From the NCBI RefSeq assembly GCF_018998565.1, contig NZ_JAHNZO010000005.1, forward strand, positions 186,001 to 250,000: 64,000 bases of DNA, in the 5' to 3' direction. Shown piece by piece: positions 51,846 to 59,694 of the stretch; the first letter of the stretch is position 1; every line of letters starts with the position of its first letter. The notes beneath the pieces were generated by a model. That model saw only the letters and a program-made list of their open reading frames with translations. It made no database searches and had not been told where the DNA came from. Source of the DNA: Paenibacillus oleatilyticus (GTDB taxonomy: Bacteria > Bacillota > Bacilli > Paenibacillales > NBRC-103111). The position numbers were made by a program, and so were the translations under genes.

Positions 51846-52629
51846 TGCGGAATTCCAGCGGAGTCATCCGGTACGTTTCTTTGAATTGCTTGCTGAAATA
51901 AGGCATATAGCGGTAGCCGACCCGATAAGCCACCTCGTAAATGCGCAGCTTCGGATCGCGCAGCAGCTCCCCGGCTTTTTCCATGCGCAGCGCGACCAGG
52001 TATTCGTGGAACGTCTGGCCCGTCGCTTCCTTGAACATTTGCCCGAGATAATTCGGCGAAAACGAGAATTGATCGGCCACTTCCTTCAGCGTAAGCGGCC
52101 GATCCAGTCCGCTGCGCATCATGCCGATAATTTCTTGAATCAGCTTCCCGTTCTTGCCCATCCCGTCCGCGGCCATAGCCGGGGATGGGGCGGGCTTGGC
52201 GCCGCCCGAAAGCATCTGCCGGACCTCATGCTCCGCTTCTTCGCGCTTGCGGGCGTCGTCCAGATCGCGCCGAATGCGCTCAAGCGATTGAATGAGCTCG
52301 TCCTCGTTCATCGGCTTCAGCACGTAGCTGTAAGCTTGCAAGGTCAGGGCTTCCTTCACATATTGAAAATCTCTGTAACCGCTGACAAAAACGATCCGCA
52401 CGTCGTGGCATCGTTCCTTCACGCGTTTCGCCAGCTCAAGTCCGGACATGTTGGGCATATTGACGTCGGTGACCAGCACATCGATCTTCTGGGTCTCGAT
52501 CAGCTCGCAAGCGGAGAACCCGTTCGTTACGGCACCCACAATCTCCATCCCGAGCGATTCCCAGGGAATAAACGTCTTCATTCCTTCCAGATCCAGCGTC
52601 TCATCGTCTGCGATCAGCACTTTGTACAT
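51835..52629 (-). CDS. YesN-type response regulator (receiver plus AraC HTH)
   Basis: This is a 264-residue regulator. The receiver domain (about 1-120) has the acidic pair in IADDE and the phosphorylated aspartate in VLVTDVNMPNMSG (about residue 54). The AraC DNA-binding domain (about 160-262) has LTLKEVADQFSFSPNYLGQM and IYEVAYRVGYRYMPYFSKQF. ATG 52629 follows AGAGGAGGACCGAC. It lies between the binding-protein gene and the kinase gene, so it most likely controls this importer. Confidence 0.88.
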   Translation of the reverse strand: MYKVLIADDETLDLEGMKTFIPWESLGMEIVGAVTNGFSACELIETQKIDVLVTDVNMPNMSGLELAKRVKERCHDVRIVFVSGYRDFQYVKEALTLQAYSYVLKPMNEDELIQSLERIRRDLDDARKREEAEHEVRQMLSGGAKPAPSPAMAADGMGKNGKLIQEIIGMMRSGLDRPLTLKEVADQFSFSPNYLGQMFKEATGQTFHEYLVALRMEKAGELLRDPKLRIYEVAYRVGYRYMPYFSKQFKETYRMTPLEFRNGQ

Positions 52630-52711
52630 GTCGGTCCTCCTCTGCCTCGGATCTTCGAACGAAATGGAAAAGCAGGTGCGCCGATAGCGCACCCTGCCTT
52701 GTCCGCATGAA

Positions 52712-54379
52712 CTATTTCTTCTTCATTTTCTCTTCGTTTTCCTTCCAGCGTTTTGTCAAATAGTCGTTAAGCTTCTCGATGCCGAGCGTTTGCGCGTCTT
52801 TCTCGCCCTTGTCGATAATCTCGATCACTTCTTGCTCGCTTTTGGCGAGAATCGCTTGGGCGCGGACTTTCTTGTACAGTTCGATCCAGCGCTCACGAAT
52901 GATCCCTTCCGGGCTATCCTGCGGCGGCTCGATCCCGCGCATCGCCGTCAAGTCCATATGCGTTTTCCAGGTAATGGCGTCCTGGTATTTCGTTTCCCAG
53001 GAACGCTTCTCTTCCGGCAAGGAGAGCTCGGCCTTCACTTTGATTTTGTCGTTGTACGTCGAGTTGCCGACGAATTGCAGGTCGTTCGTCGCGTTCATGT
53101 TCTTCGTGCGCTCTGCAGGCTCGCTGAAAAATTTGTCCGTCAAGTTCGGCAAGCCTTCGCTGTCCAGACCTTTCCAATACATGCCTTCCGGACCCCATAC
53201 GATTTGACGCATGCCGTCCGGGCTGGTCATCCAGTCCAGCACCGCAAAAATTTTCTCGGGGTCCTTGGCCGTCGCCGTGATCGCGGCGGCGTTCCAGCCC
53301 AAGCGGTCGTAGTGGGCCACCATGATTTTGTTTTTGTCCAGCCCCGGCTTGTGGATCGGCCAGATCATGAAGTAGCCGGCATTCGGATCGGACTTGGAAA
53401 GCTCGGCGTCCGCTTTGGAAGCATAGTCGGTAGCGGTAATATCCGCGTACACGGCGACTCGGCCGGTGTTGAGCTTTTCGCGCACCTGATCGACCGTTTG
53501 CGTCAGCGCGTCCTGCGTCATCAGCTTCTCGCGGTGCAGCTTGTTGACGAAGACCATCGCTTCCTTGTACACCGGATCGGCGAAGAGCGACGTGAACTTG
53601 CCGTCCTTCGGCACGGCGCGCAGCGTTCCCGCGTAGCTCGCCGGATTGTTCTCGGCGAAGGCGGAGAACAGCAGGTCGACGCCCTTGCCTTCTTTGGCCT
53701 GGCCCGGCTCGAACGGGATAATGTTCGGATACTTCTCTTTGACGAGCTTCAGATAGTTGTACAGGTCGTCGGTCGTTTCCAGCTTCGGTTTGCCGAGCTC
53801 TTCGTAAATTTTCTTGTTTACAACGTAGCCGGCATTGCCTGTCGGCTTGTTCGTGTACCAGTTCGGGAACATGTACAGCTTGCCGTCTTTGGAGCGCAGC
53901 ATGTTCAGGATTTCGTCGCCCGCCCATTTTTTCAGGTTCGGGTATTTGTCCAGATACGGGTCAAGCGGCACGAGGACGCCGTTCTCGCGCAGCCGCTCGA
54001 ACTTGTCGCGGTCGCCCCAGATGACGTCGGGCAAGTCCTTGCTCACGATCATCGTGCTAAGCTTGGCTTCCGCGTTGCCGCCGGCGTTAATGGCGGTAAT
54101 GTTGATTTTGTACTGCTCTTGTACGTGCTTGGAGAAGACGTCTTTGCCCCAAGGAGGCATCGTGTACCAGCCGTAGTTGCCGAAGAGCGTGAAGCTGACC
54201 GGCTCGCTGCCGATTTTCCACGGTTCCGATGACGAGGCGGCCGGCGTCTGTGTCCCGTTTGGCGCCGCCGCTTTGTTGTCGGCGGGAGCGCTGCCTCCGC
54301 CGGAGCATCCGGAGATCATCGTCCCCAGCGCCATGACGGCTGCCAGCGGACCCATTCCTTTTTTGACCCAATTGTTCAT
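52712..54379 (-). CDS. ABC transporter substrate-binding lipoprotein (LipO-like)
   Basis: This 555-residue lipoprotein has a signal ending in LGTMISGCSGGG (lipid-bearing cysteine at about residue 25). It belongs to the large family 1 solute-binding proteins found with LplB/YtcP-type permeases in Paenibacillus. VSFTLFGNYGWYTMPPWGKD starts the mature domain, and ILDWMTSPDGMRQIVWGPEG (about 400) is the conserved C-terminal-lobe run. These usually take oligosaccharides released from plant polymers; the exact sugar cannot be told. It lies downstream of its two permeases. Confidence 0.85.
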   Translation of the reverse strand: MNNWVKKGMGPLAAVMALGTMISGCSGGGSAPADNKAAAPNGTQTPAASSSEPWKIGSEPVSFTLFGNYGWYTMPPWGKDVFSKHVQEQYKINITAINAGGNAEAKLSTMIVSKDLPDVIWGDRDKFERLRENGVLVPLDPYLDKYPNLKKWAGDEILNMLRSKDGKLYMFPNWYTNKPTGNAGYVVNKKIYEELGKPKLETTDDLYNYLKLVKEKYPNIIPFEPGQAKEGKGVDLLFSAFAENNPASYAGTLRAVPKDGKFTSLFADPVYKEAMVFVNKLHREKLMTQDALTQTVDQVREKLNTGRVAVYADITATDYASKADAELSKSDPNAGYFMIWPIHKPGLDKNKIMVAHYDRLGWNAAAITATAKDPEKIFAVLDWMTSPDGMRQIVWGPEGMYWKGLDSEGLPNLTDKFFSEPAERTKNMNATNDLQFVGNSTYNDKIKVKAELSLPEEKRSWETKYQDAITWKTHMDLTAMRGIEPPQDSPEGIIRERWIELYKKVRAQAILAKSEQEVIEIIDKGEKDAQTLGIEKLNDYLTKRWKENEEKMKKK

Positions 54380-54447
54380 TGTCTGTATAGCCCCTTTCCC
54401 ATTGTCATTTCAAGCTATGCTTAAAGCGGTGCGCTTTGAAGCCCGGA

Positions 54448-55335
54448 CTATTCTTTCAGGGAACCGACCAGCACGCCCTTGACGAAATAGCGCTGCAAGA
54501 ACGGATAGACGAGAATGATCGGAACCGTCGTGACCATCATGGTCGCCATCGTCAGCGACTTGGTCGTGTAGGATTGCCGCTTGGCGAGGAAGCTTTGGGC
54601 CGCCGAGTCCTGGGTCAGCTCGGAAGCGATATTGGAATCGAGCGTCTGCTTTAGCAGCGCCTGTACCGGCAGTAAGTCCTGATTGTTGATATAGATGGAA
54701 GCGACGAACCAGTCGTTCCAGTGGGCGATGGCCGTGAACAGCGAGAGCGTGGCGACGACCGGGCCGGACAACGGCAGCACGACGCGCAGGAACGTGCCCC
54801 AGTAGCCGCAGCCGTCAATCCGCGCCGCATCTTCGAGGCCGGCCGGAATTTGGCGGAAAAACGTCCGGAAGATGATCATGCTCCAGACGCTGATGATCGA
54901 CGGAATGACGAATACCCAGAACGAATCGAACAGCCCGAGACCGCGAATCAGCAGGTAGGTCGGGATCAAACCGCCGCCGAAATAAAGCGTGATAATGCAG
55001 AAGGTCATGTAATAGCCCCGGCCGATCAGCTCCTTGCGGGACATGCCGTACGCAAAGATGGACGTCGCCGCGATCGTCAGAAAGGTACCGACGAGCGTAC
55101 GGGCGATGGAAACGCCGAAGCCTTTCAATATTTTAACGTCCTTTAGCACAACTTGGTAATTTTCCAGCGTGAAAACTCTGGGCCAGAACGTGATGCCGCC
55201 GAGACTGGTATCCGAACCGAGGTTGAACGAGATGACCGCGGAGTTCCAGAACGGATAAAACGTTACGAAGGCCAGAAAGAGCAGCGCAATATGAATAACG
55301 ATGCTAAAGACGCGGTCTTCCAATGCCAGCTTCAT
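54448..55335 (-). CDS. carbohydrate ABC transporter permease (YtcP/LplC-like)
   Basis: This 295-residue permease has six membrane helices. FYPFWNSAVISFNLGSDTSL near the N-terminus and the EAA loop EDAARIDGCGYWGTFLRVVL (about residues 180-200) place it with YtcP/LplC. KRQSYTTKSLTMATMMVTTV is the usual C-terminal end. An in-frame upstream extension exists, but ATG 55335 follows AAGGAGGATGTATTG. It pairs with the upstream permease. Confidence 0.88.
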   Translation of the reverse strand: MKLALEDRVFSIVIHIALLFLAFVTFYPFWNSAVISFNLGSDTSLGGITFWPRVFTLENYQVVLKDVKILKGFGVSIARTLVGTFLTIAATSIFAYGMSRKELIGRGYYMTFCIITLYFGGGLIPTYLLIRGLGLFDSFWVFVIPSIISVWSMIIFRTFFRQIPAGLEDAARIDGCGYWGTFLRVVLPLSGPVVATLSLFTAIAHWNDWFVASIYINNQDLLPVQALLKQTLDSNIASELTQDSAAQSFLAKRQSYTTKSLTMATMMVTTVPIILVYPFLQRYFVKGVLVGSLKE

Positions 55336-55348
55336 CAATACATCCTCC

Positions 55349-56311
55349 TTACCACAAGCTGTTGCCGGTTCGTCTCGCGAGATAGTTCGCAAGAGTCAGC
55401 AGGCCGACGCTGACGATGGCCTTAAACAAGCCGACGGCCGTCGCGAACGAATAGCGGTTTAACGTAATCCCCATCCGGTACACGTACGTGTCCAGAACCT
55501 CCGATACGTCGCGCAGCGCCGGGTTGACGCCCAGCAGCAGCAAGTCCTCGAAGCCCGCGTTCAGCAAGTTGCCGATAGCCAGAATGGAGAAGATCATCAC
55601 GACCGGCAAAATGCATGGAAACGTTATCAAATAAGTCATGCGAAAACGGCTCGCCCCGTCGATGGCGGCGGATTCGTACAGATGAGGGTCGATGGAAGCG
55701 ATTGCAGCCAAGTATACGATGGAGGCAAAGCCAATCTCTTTCCATACGTTCGTCGTGACGAGAATGGTCCAGAAATATTCCGTAACCGACAAGTAAGGAA
55801 TCGGTTCGTCGATGACCCCGATTTTTTGGAGAAAAATGTTTACGCTTCCATTATCGGTCGAAAGCAGAGAGATCACAAAGTTAGCGACGATGACCCAAGA
55901 CAGGAAATACGGCAAGTAGCTGACCGTTTGCACGACGCGCTTGAAGAACATATTTTTCACTTCGTTCAGCAGAATCGCGAGAATGATCGGTGCCGGAAAG
56001 CCGATGGCCAGCTTCAGGAAGCTGATGACGATGGTGTTTCGCATCACGACCCCAAGCTCGGGCGCTTGGAAGAAATCGACGAAATGCTTGAAGCCTGCCC
56101 ACGGGCTGGCTGCGAATCCTTTAAACACCGAGTAATCCTGAAATGCGATGATCACGCCGTACATCGGGAAATAGCTGAAAATCAAAATCAAGACGAGCGC
56201 GGGCAGCACCATAAGCTGCAAATCCCATTGCTTGAGCCAGGCCGCGACCTTCGTCTTCCCCGGCTTTGCCGCCGGACGATCCTCAGGGACCGCTGCCGCG
56301 GTTTGTTTCAA
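55349..56311 (-). CDS. carbohydrate ABC transporter permease (LplB-like)
   Basis: This 320-residue permease has six membrane helices. YFPMYGVIIAFQDYSVFKGF (about residues 47-66) is the LplB hallmark, and the EAA loop is YESAAIDGASRFRMTYLITF (about 215-234). The start is either GTG 56320 or TTG 56311. The site AAAGGGTGG is properly spaced only for TTG 56311, so I use that. It is the first gene of the minus-strand operon permease-permease-binding protein-regulator-kinase. No ATPase is present. Confidence 0.85.
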   Translation of the reverse strand: MKQTAAAVPEDRPAAKPGKTKVAAWLKQWDLQLMVLPALVLILIFSYFPMYGVIIAFQDYSVFKGFAASPWAGFKHFVDFFQAPELGVVMRNTIVISFLKLAIGFPAPIILAILLNEVKNMFFKRVVQTVSYLPYFLSWVIVANFVISLLSTDNGSVNIFLQKIGVIDEPIPYLSVTEYFWTILVTTNVWKEIGFASIVYLAAIASIDPHLYESAAIDGASRFRMTYLITFPCILPVVMIFSILAIGNLLNAGFEDLLLLGVNPALRDVSEVLDTYVYRMGITLNRYSFATAVGLFKAIVSVGLLTLANYLARRTGNSLW

Positions 56312-56471
56312 AAGGACCACCCTTTCCTGTGTATTGTCGATCTGTCTTTATCTTAAAAGGGATACGATGCGCGCGGCTACTTGCCTAATCAATGAAATGT
56401 TATATAAATCAATGATCAGGAAGTATTTTCTTCCGTTATGAGAAGATTGGAGGGAATAGGTTAGCGGGAAC

Positions 56472-56522
56472 AAAAAAACAGCGCTCTCCCCGGGAAAATG
56501 AATCGTCCCGCTGGAGAGCGCT
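56472..56522 (-). terminator. rho-independent terminator of the LacI-linked sugar operon
   Basis: AGCGCTCTCC (56480-56489) pairs with GGAGAGCGCT (56513-56522), with CGGGA/TCCCG inside. On the minus strand seven T follow (56472-56478). It ends the operon whose last gene stops at 56552. Confidence 0.9.
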
Positions 56523-56551
56523 CAATTGTCGGCTTATGTTTTTGTGCGATC

Positions 56552-57382
56552 TTACTTGCCGCCCGTAAACGTAATGCCTTTGATGAAGAAACGGTTGAAA
56601 AAGGCGTAGATGAGCAGCGCCGGCAGCGTGAACACCATCGACGCGGCCATGATATAGTTCCAGTAGCTGATGTATTGGCCTTTGAAGGTGTTGAGGCCGA
56701 GCGTCAGCGTGAACATCGACTTGTCGGAGACGAACATGAGCGGCTTCAGGAATTCGTTCCAGGCGCCCATGAACACGAAGATCATCTGCGCGGCGAGCGC
56801 CGGAACGGCCAGCGGCAGCGCGATGCGGAAGAAGATGCCGAAGCGGGTCAGCCCGTCGAGCTGCGACGCTTCCTCCAGCTCCTTCGGGAAGTTGATGAAG
56901 AACTGGCGCATCATGAACGTGAACGTCGCGTTCGCCATCATCGGCACCGTCAGCGCGGCGTACGAATTCAGCCATCCGAGCTCTTTCATGATCAAGTACG
57001 CGGGCACGATCGTGAGCTGGCCCGGAATCATCTGCACGCCCAGGATGATGAGGAACATCACTTTGTTGCCGATGAAGTCAATGCGCGCAAGCGCATACCC
57101 GGCCATCGAGTTGAACAAAATGTTGCAGACCGTTGCCACGACCGCGATCAGGGCGCTGTTGGACATCCAGCGGAGGAACAGCGGCTCGCGGACGAAAATA
57201 TCGTAGTAATTTTGCAGCGTAAAATGCTTGGGAATAAAGTTGATGCCTCCGGCGACAATCTCTTCCAGCGTCTTGAACGAGGAGGAGAGCGCCCACAGGA
57301 ACGGTACCATCGTCACCGCAGCATACAGGAACAGCATCGCGTAGATGACGTACTTGACCCATGGTTTCGGCTGTTTAACCAT
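56552..57382 (-). CDS. sugar ABC transporter permease (MalG-like)
   Basis: This 276-residue permease has six membrane helices. MLFLYAAVTMVPFLWALSSS at the start and the EAA loop EEASQLDGLTRFGIFFRIAL (about residues 180-199) are typical of the MalG/UgpE side of binding-protein importers. FFNRFFIKGITFTGG is the normal end. It is 13 bases downstream of the MalF-like gene and is the last gene of the operon. Confidence 0.88.
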   Translation of the reverse strand: MVKQPKPWVKYVIYAMLFLYAAVTMVPFLWALSSSFKTLEEIVAGGINFIPKHFTLQNYYDIFVREPLFLRWMSNSALIAVVATVCNILFNSMAGYALARIDFIGNKVMFLIILGVQMIPGQLTIVPAYLIMKELGWLNSYAALTVPMMANATFTFMMRQFFINFPKELEEASQLDGLTRFGIFFRIALPLAVPALAAQMIFVFMGAWNEFLKPLMFVSDKSMFTLTLGLNTFKGQYISYWNYIMAASMVFTLPALLIYAFFNRFFIKGITFTGGK

Positions 57383-57395
57383 CGTCTCGGCCTCC

Positions 57396-58295
57396 TCAGT
57401 TCAGCTTCTCTTCGGCGAACAGCTTCCGCTGCAGCAGCGTCGCGATCATGATGACCAGAGCCAGCACGACGGCGAGGGCGGAGGCGTAACCGAAGTCCAA
57501 ATTTTTGAATGCGTACTGGTAAATCAGCAGCGCCACGGTCAGGGTGGAGTTGTTCGGCCCCCCGGACCCCGCCGAGAAAATGTACGACTGGTCGAACAGC
57601 TGGAACGTTCCGATAATGCCCATGACGACGGTGAAGAAGGTCGCCGGCTTCAGCATCGGCAGCGTGATGGCGGTGAATCGTTTCCACGCGCCCGCGCCGT
57701 CCAGCATCGCCGACTCGTAGAGCGCATCCGGGATGTCCTGCAGCGCCGCGAGAAAGACGACCATGAAGAACGGCGCCGTCGACCAGATGTTCATCAGCAT
57801 GATCCCCTTGAGCGCCACTGCGGGATCGCCGAGCCAGTTGTAGCCGGGCAGTCCGATCGCTTGCAGCGCCTGGTTGAGCAGCCCGTTGGAGTTATAGATC
57901 CACATGAAAATGAGCGTCAGTACGGCGGATGAGGTCACGGTCGGCATAAAGAAGACGATGCGGAAAAAATTCCGGAATTTCAGCTTCGCGTTCAAAATGG
58001 ATGCGAGCCCGAGTGCCAGCGCCGTTTGCAGCGGCACGACGAAGAGGGCGAAGGAGGCGGTGTTTTTCAGCGCGATCCATGCCCGTTCGTCCTGCGCCAT
58101 CCGTTCGAAGTTGCTGAAGCCGACAAACTTGTAGCTGACGTCGCCCAGCAGATTCACTTTATGAAACGACAGGAACAGCGAATAAAAGACGGGTAAAAAC
58201 AAAAACGTGCCGATAACCAGCAGGGTAGGGAGCAAAAACAAATAGCCGGTTATCGTGCTTCTCAGCTTCCGCTTCCAAACCGAACGGCTTGCCAT
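57396..58295 (-). CDS. sugar ABC transporter permease (MalF/UgpA-like)
   Basis: This 299-residue permease has six membrane helices. LFLPVFYSLFLSFHKVNLLG (about residues 27-46) and the EAA loop YESAMLDGAGAWKRFTAITL (about 202-221) mark the MalF/UgpA side. The ATG follows AAGGGAGGTTTCCCT. A strong GC hairpin (GGGAGGGG/CCCCTCCC) lies between it and the binding-protein gene upstream. Confidence 0.88.
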   Translation of the reverse strand: MASRSVWKRKLRSTITGYLFLLPTLLVIGTFLFLPVFYSLFLSFHKVNLLGDVSYKFVGFSNFERMAQDERAWIALKNTASFALFVVPLQTALALGLASILNAKLKFRNFFRIVFFMPTVTSSAVLTLIFMWIYNSNGLLNQALQAIGLPGYNWLGDPAVALKGIMLMNIWSTAPFFMVVFLAALQDIPDALYESAMLDGAGAWKRFTAITLPMLKPATFFTVVMGIIGTFQLFDQSYIFSAGSGGPNNSTLTVALLIYQYAFKNLDFGYASALAVVLALVIMIATLLQRKLFAEEKLN

Positions 58296-58378
58296 AGGGA
58301 AACCTCCCTTTCAAAAAGAGGCAGGGGAGCTGTGTCAGACTGAACAGGATGACGTCCCCCGCTTTTTAAGTGGATGAA

Positions 58379-58398
58379 GGGAGGGGCGGCCCCCTCCC
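58379..58398 (-). terminator. hairpin between binding-protein and permease genes
   Basis: GGGAGGGG (58379-58386) and CCCCTCCC (58391-58398) form a perfect hairpin just after the binding-protein stop, without a T tract. It probably stabilises the upstream mRNA and lowers permease expression. Confidence 0.45.
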
Positions 58399-58410
58399 GG
58401 TTCAGTTTCG

Positions 58411-59694
58411 TTACTTGCCGGCGGCAATCTCTTTGTTGGCGGTTTCCTGCGCTTTTTTCATCGCGTCTTCCAACGAGGATTTGCCCAGGAACGCGTCGAG
58501 GAACTGGTTGTTGAAATTGTTCATGACCGTCGGCAGCGTCGGTCCTGCCTGCCATGGCGTCGCATAAGCCGAGCCTGCAACCAGGGCGCCGCGCAGCGGG
58601 TCCTTGTCGTAGCCGAGCTCCTTCGCGACGGATTTGCGCGTCGGCAGGGCGAACCCTTTGCTGGTCCACGTTTTCATGCCTTCCTTGCCGGTCAGGTACG
58701 AAATCAGCTCCCAGGAAGCTTCTTTTTTCTTGGACGCCTTGTTCATGACGTAGGCGACCGTGAAGGCCATCGTGCCTTTCTTGCCGTTCACTGTCGGCAG
58801 CTCGGCCGTAGCGTATTGAAGATCTTTATAGTTGTTGTTCAGGAACGGAATCGCCCAGTTGCCTTCGAAGACGATGGACGCTTTGCCTTGGCCGAACATC
58901 TCGCCGCCCCAGCCTGCGCCGACTTCCTTCGGCTCGCCGGACGATTTGTCCTTGTTGTGCAGGTCGACGACGAGTTGCAGCCCTTTGAGCGCTTCCGGGG
59001 AAGCGAAGGCGGCGTTGCCTTTGTCGTCGGACACTTTGCCGCCGAACGCCTGCGCCATGTACATTTGCCGCGCCAGCTCGGGAGCGACGCCGAAGCCGAA
59101 GCGGACGGTTTTGCCGCCTTCGGTTTTGGTCAGCTTTTTCGCGGCGTCCTGCAGCTCTTCCCACGTGGTCGGCGGCTTGGTAATGCCCGCCTCTTCGAAA
59201 TGCTTTTTGTTATAGAACATAGCCAGCGTGGAGGAGTCTTTCGGGAAGCCGTACGTTTTGCCGCCGACCTTGAACGCGTTCAGCAGCGGCTCTTCGAAGT
59301 CGGCCACGTCGAATTCAGGCTTCACGTAGCTGTCGAGCGGCTCGATGACGCCTTTCTCGATCATTGCCGGAGCTTCGAACGCATCCAGATAAAACACGTC
59401 GGGGCCTTCGCCGCCGATAAGCCGCGTCTTGATGACGTCCATGTACTGGTCGGCGATCACTTCGTATTTGACTTTAACGTTCGGATGCTTGCTTTCGAAC
59501 TCTTGAATCGTCTGCTTAAGCAAATCCTGCTCCTCCGGCGACGATCCCCAGCCGGCGAGCGTTACGGTGACAGGCTCGCCGCTTTTCGGCGCATCGCCGG
59601 CCGGAGCCGGCTTGGCTTCTTCTTTGGCGCAGCCCGCCAGCACCATGCTGGAAGCCAGACCTACGGAGAGAATGACGGATAGCGACTTTTTCAT
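58411..59694 (-). CDS. sugar ABC transporter substrate-binding lipoprotein (MalE-like)
   Basis: This 427-residue lipoprotein has the signal LASSMVLAGCAKEEAK (cysteine at about residue 22). The mature protein is a family 1 binding protein: VTVTLAGWGSSPEEQDLLKQ, FESKHPNVKVKYEV, and AWELISYL-type text at KEASWELISYLTGKEGMKTW (about residues 330-350). It is likely to bind malto- or gluco-oligosaccharides, given the glucosidase gene next to it. Its start overlaps the end of that gene by four bases. Confidence 0.87.
   Translation of the reverse strand: MKKSLSVILSVGLASSMVLAGCAKEEAKPAPAGDAPKSGEPVTVTLAGWGSSPEEQDLLKQTIQEFESKHPNVKVKYEVIADQYMDVIKTRLIGGEGPDVFYLDAFEAPAMIEKGVIEPLDSYVKPEFDVADFEEPLLNAFKVGGKTYGFPKDSSTLAMFYNKKHFEEAGITKPPTTWEELQDAAKKLTKTEGGKTVRFGFGVAPELARQMYMAQAFGGKVSDDKGNAAFASPEALKGLQLVVDLHNKDKSSGEPKEVGAGWGGEMFGQGKASIVFEGNWAIPFLNNNYKDLQYATAELPTVNGKKGTMAFTVAYVMNKASKKKEASWELISYLTGKEGMKTWTSKGFALPTRKSVAKELGYDKDPLRGALVAGSAYATPWQAGPTLPTVMNNFNNQFLDAFLGKSSLEDAMKKAQETANKEIAAGK

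Noticed and set aside
52790..54232. Plus-strand open frame (480 codons) opposite the LipO-like binding protein
   Set aside because: Antisense composition (Arg/Val/His/Asp) and no start signal; the minus strand has a lipoprotein signal and family motifs.
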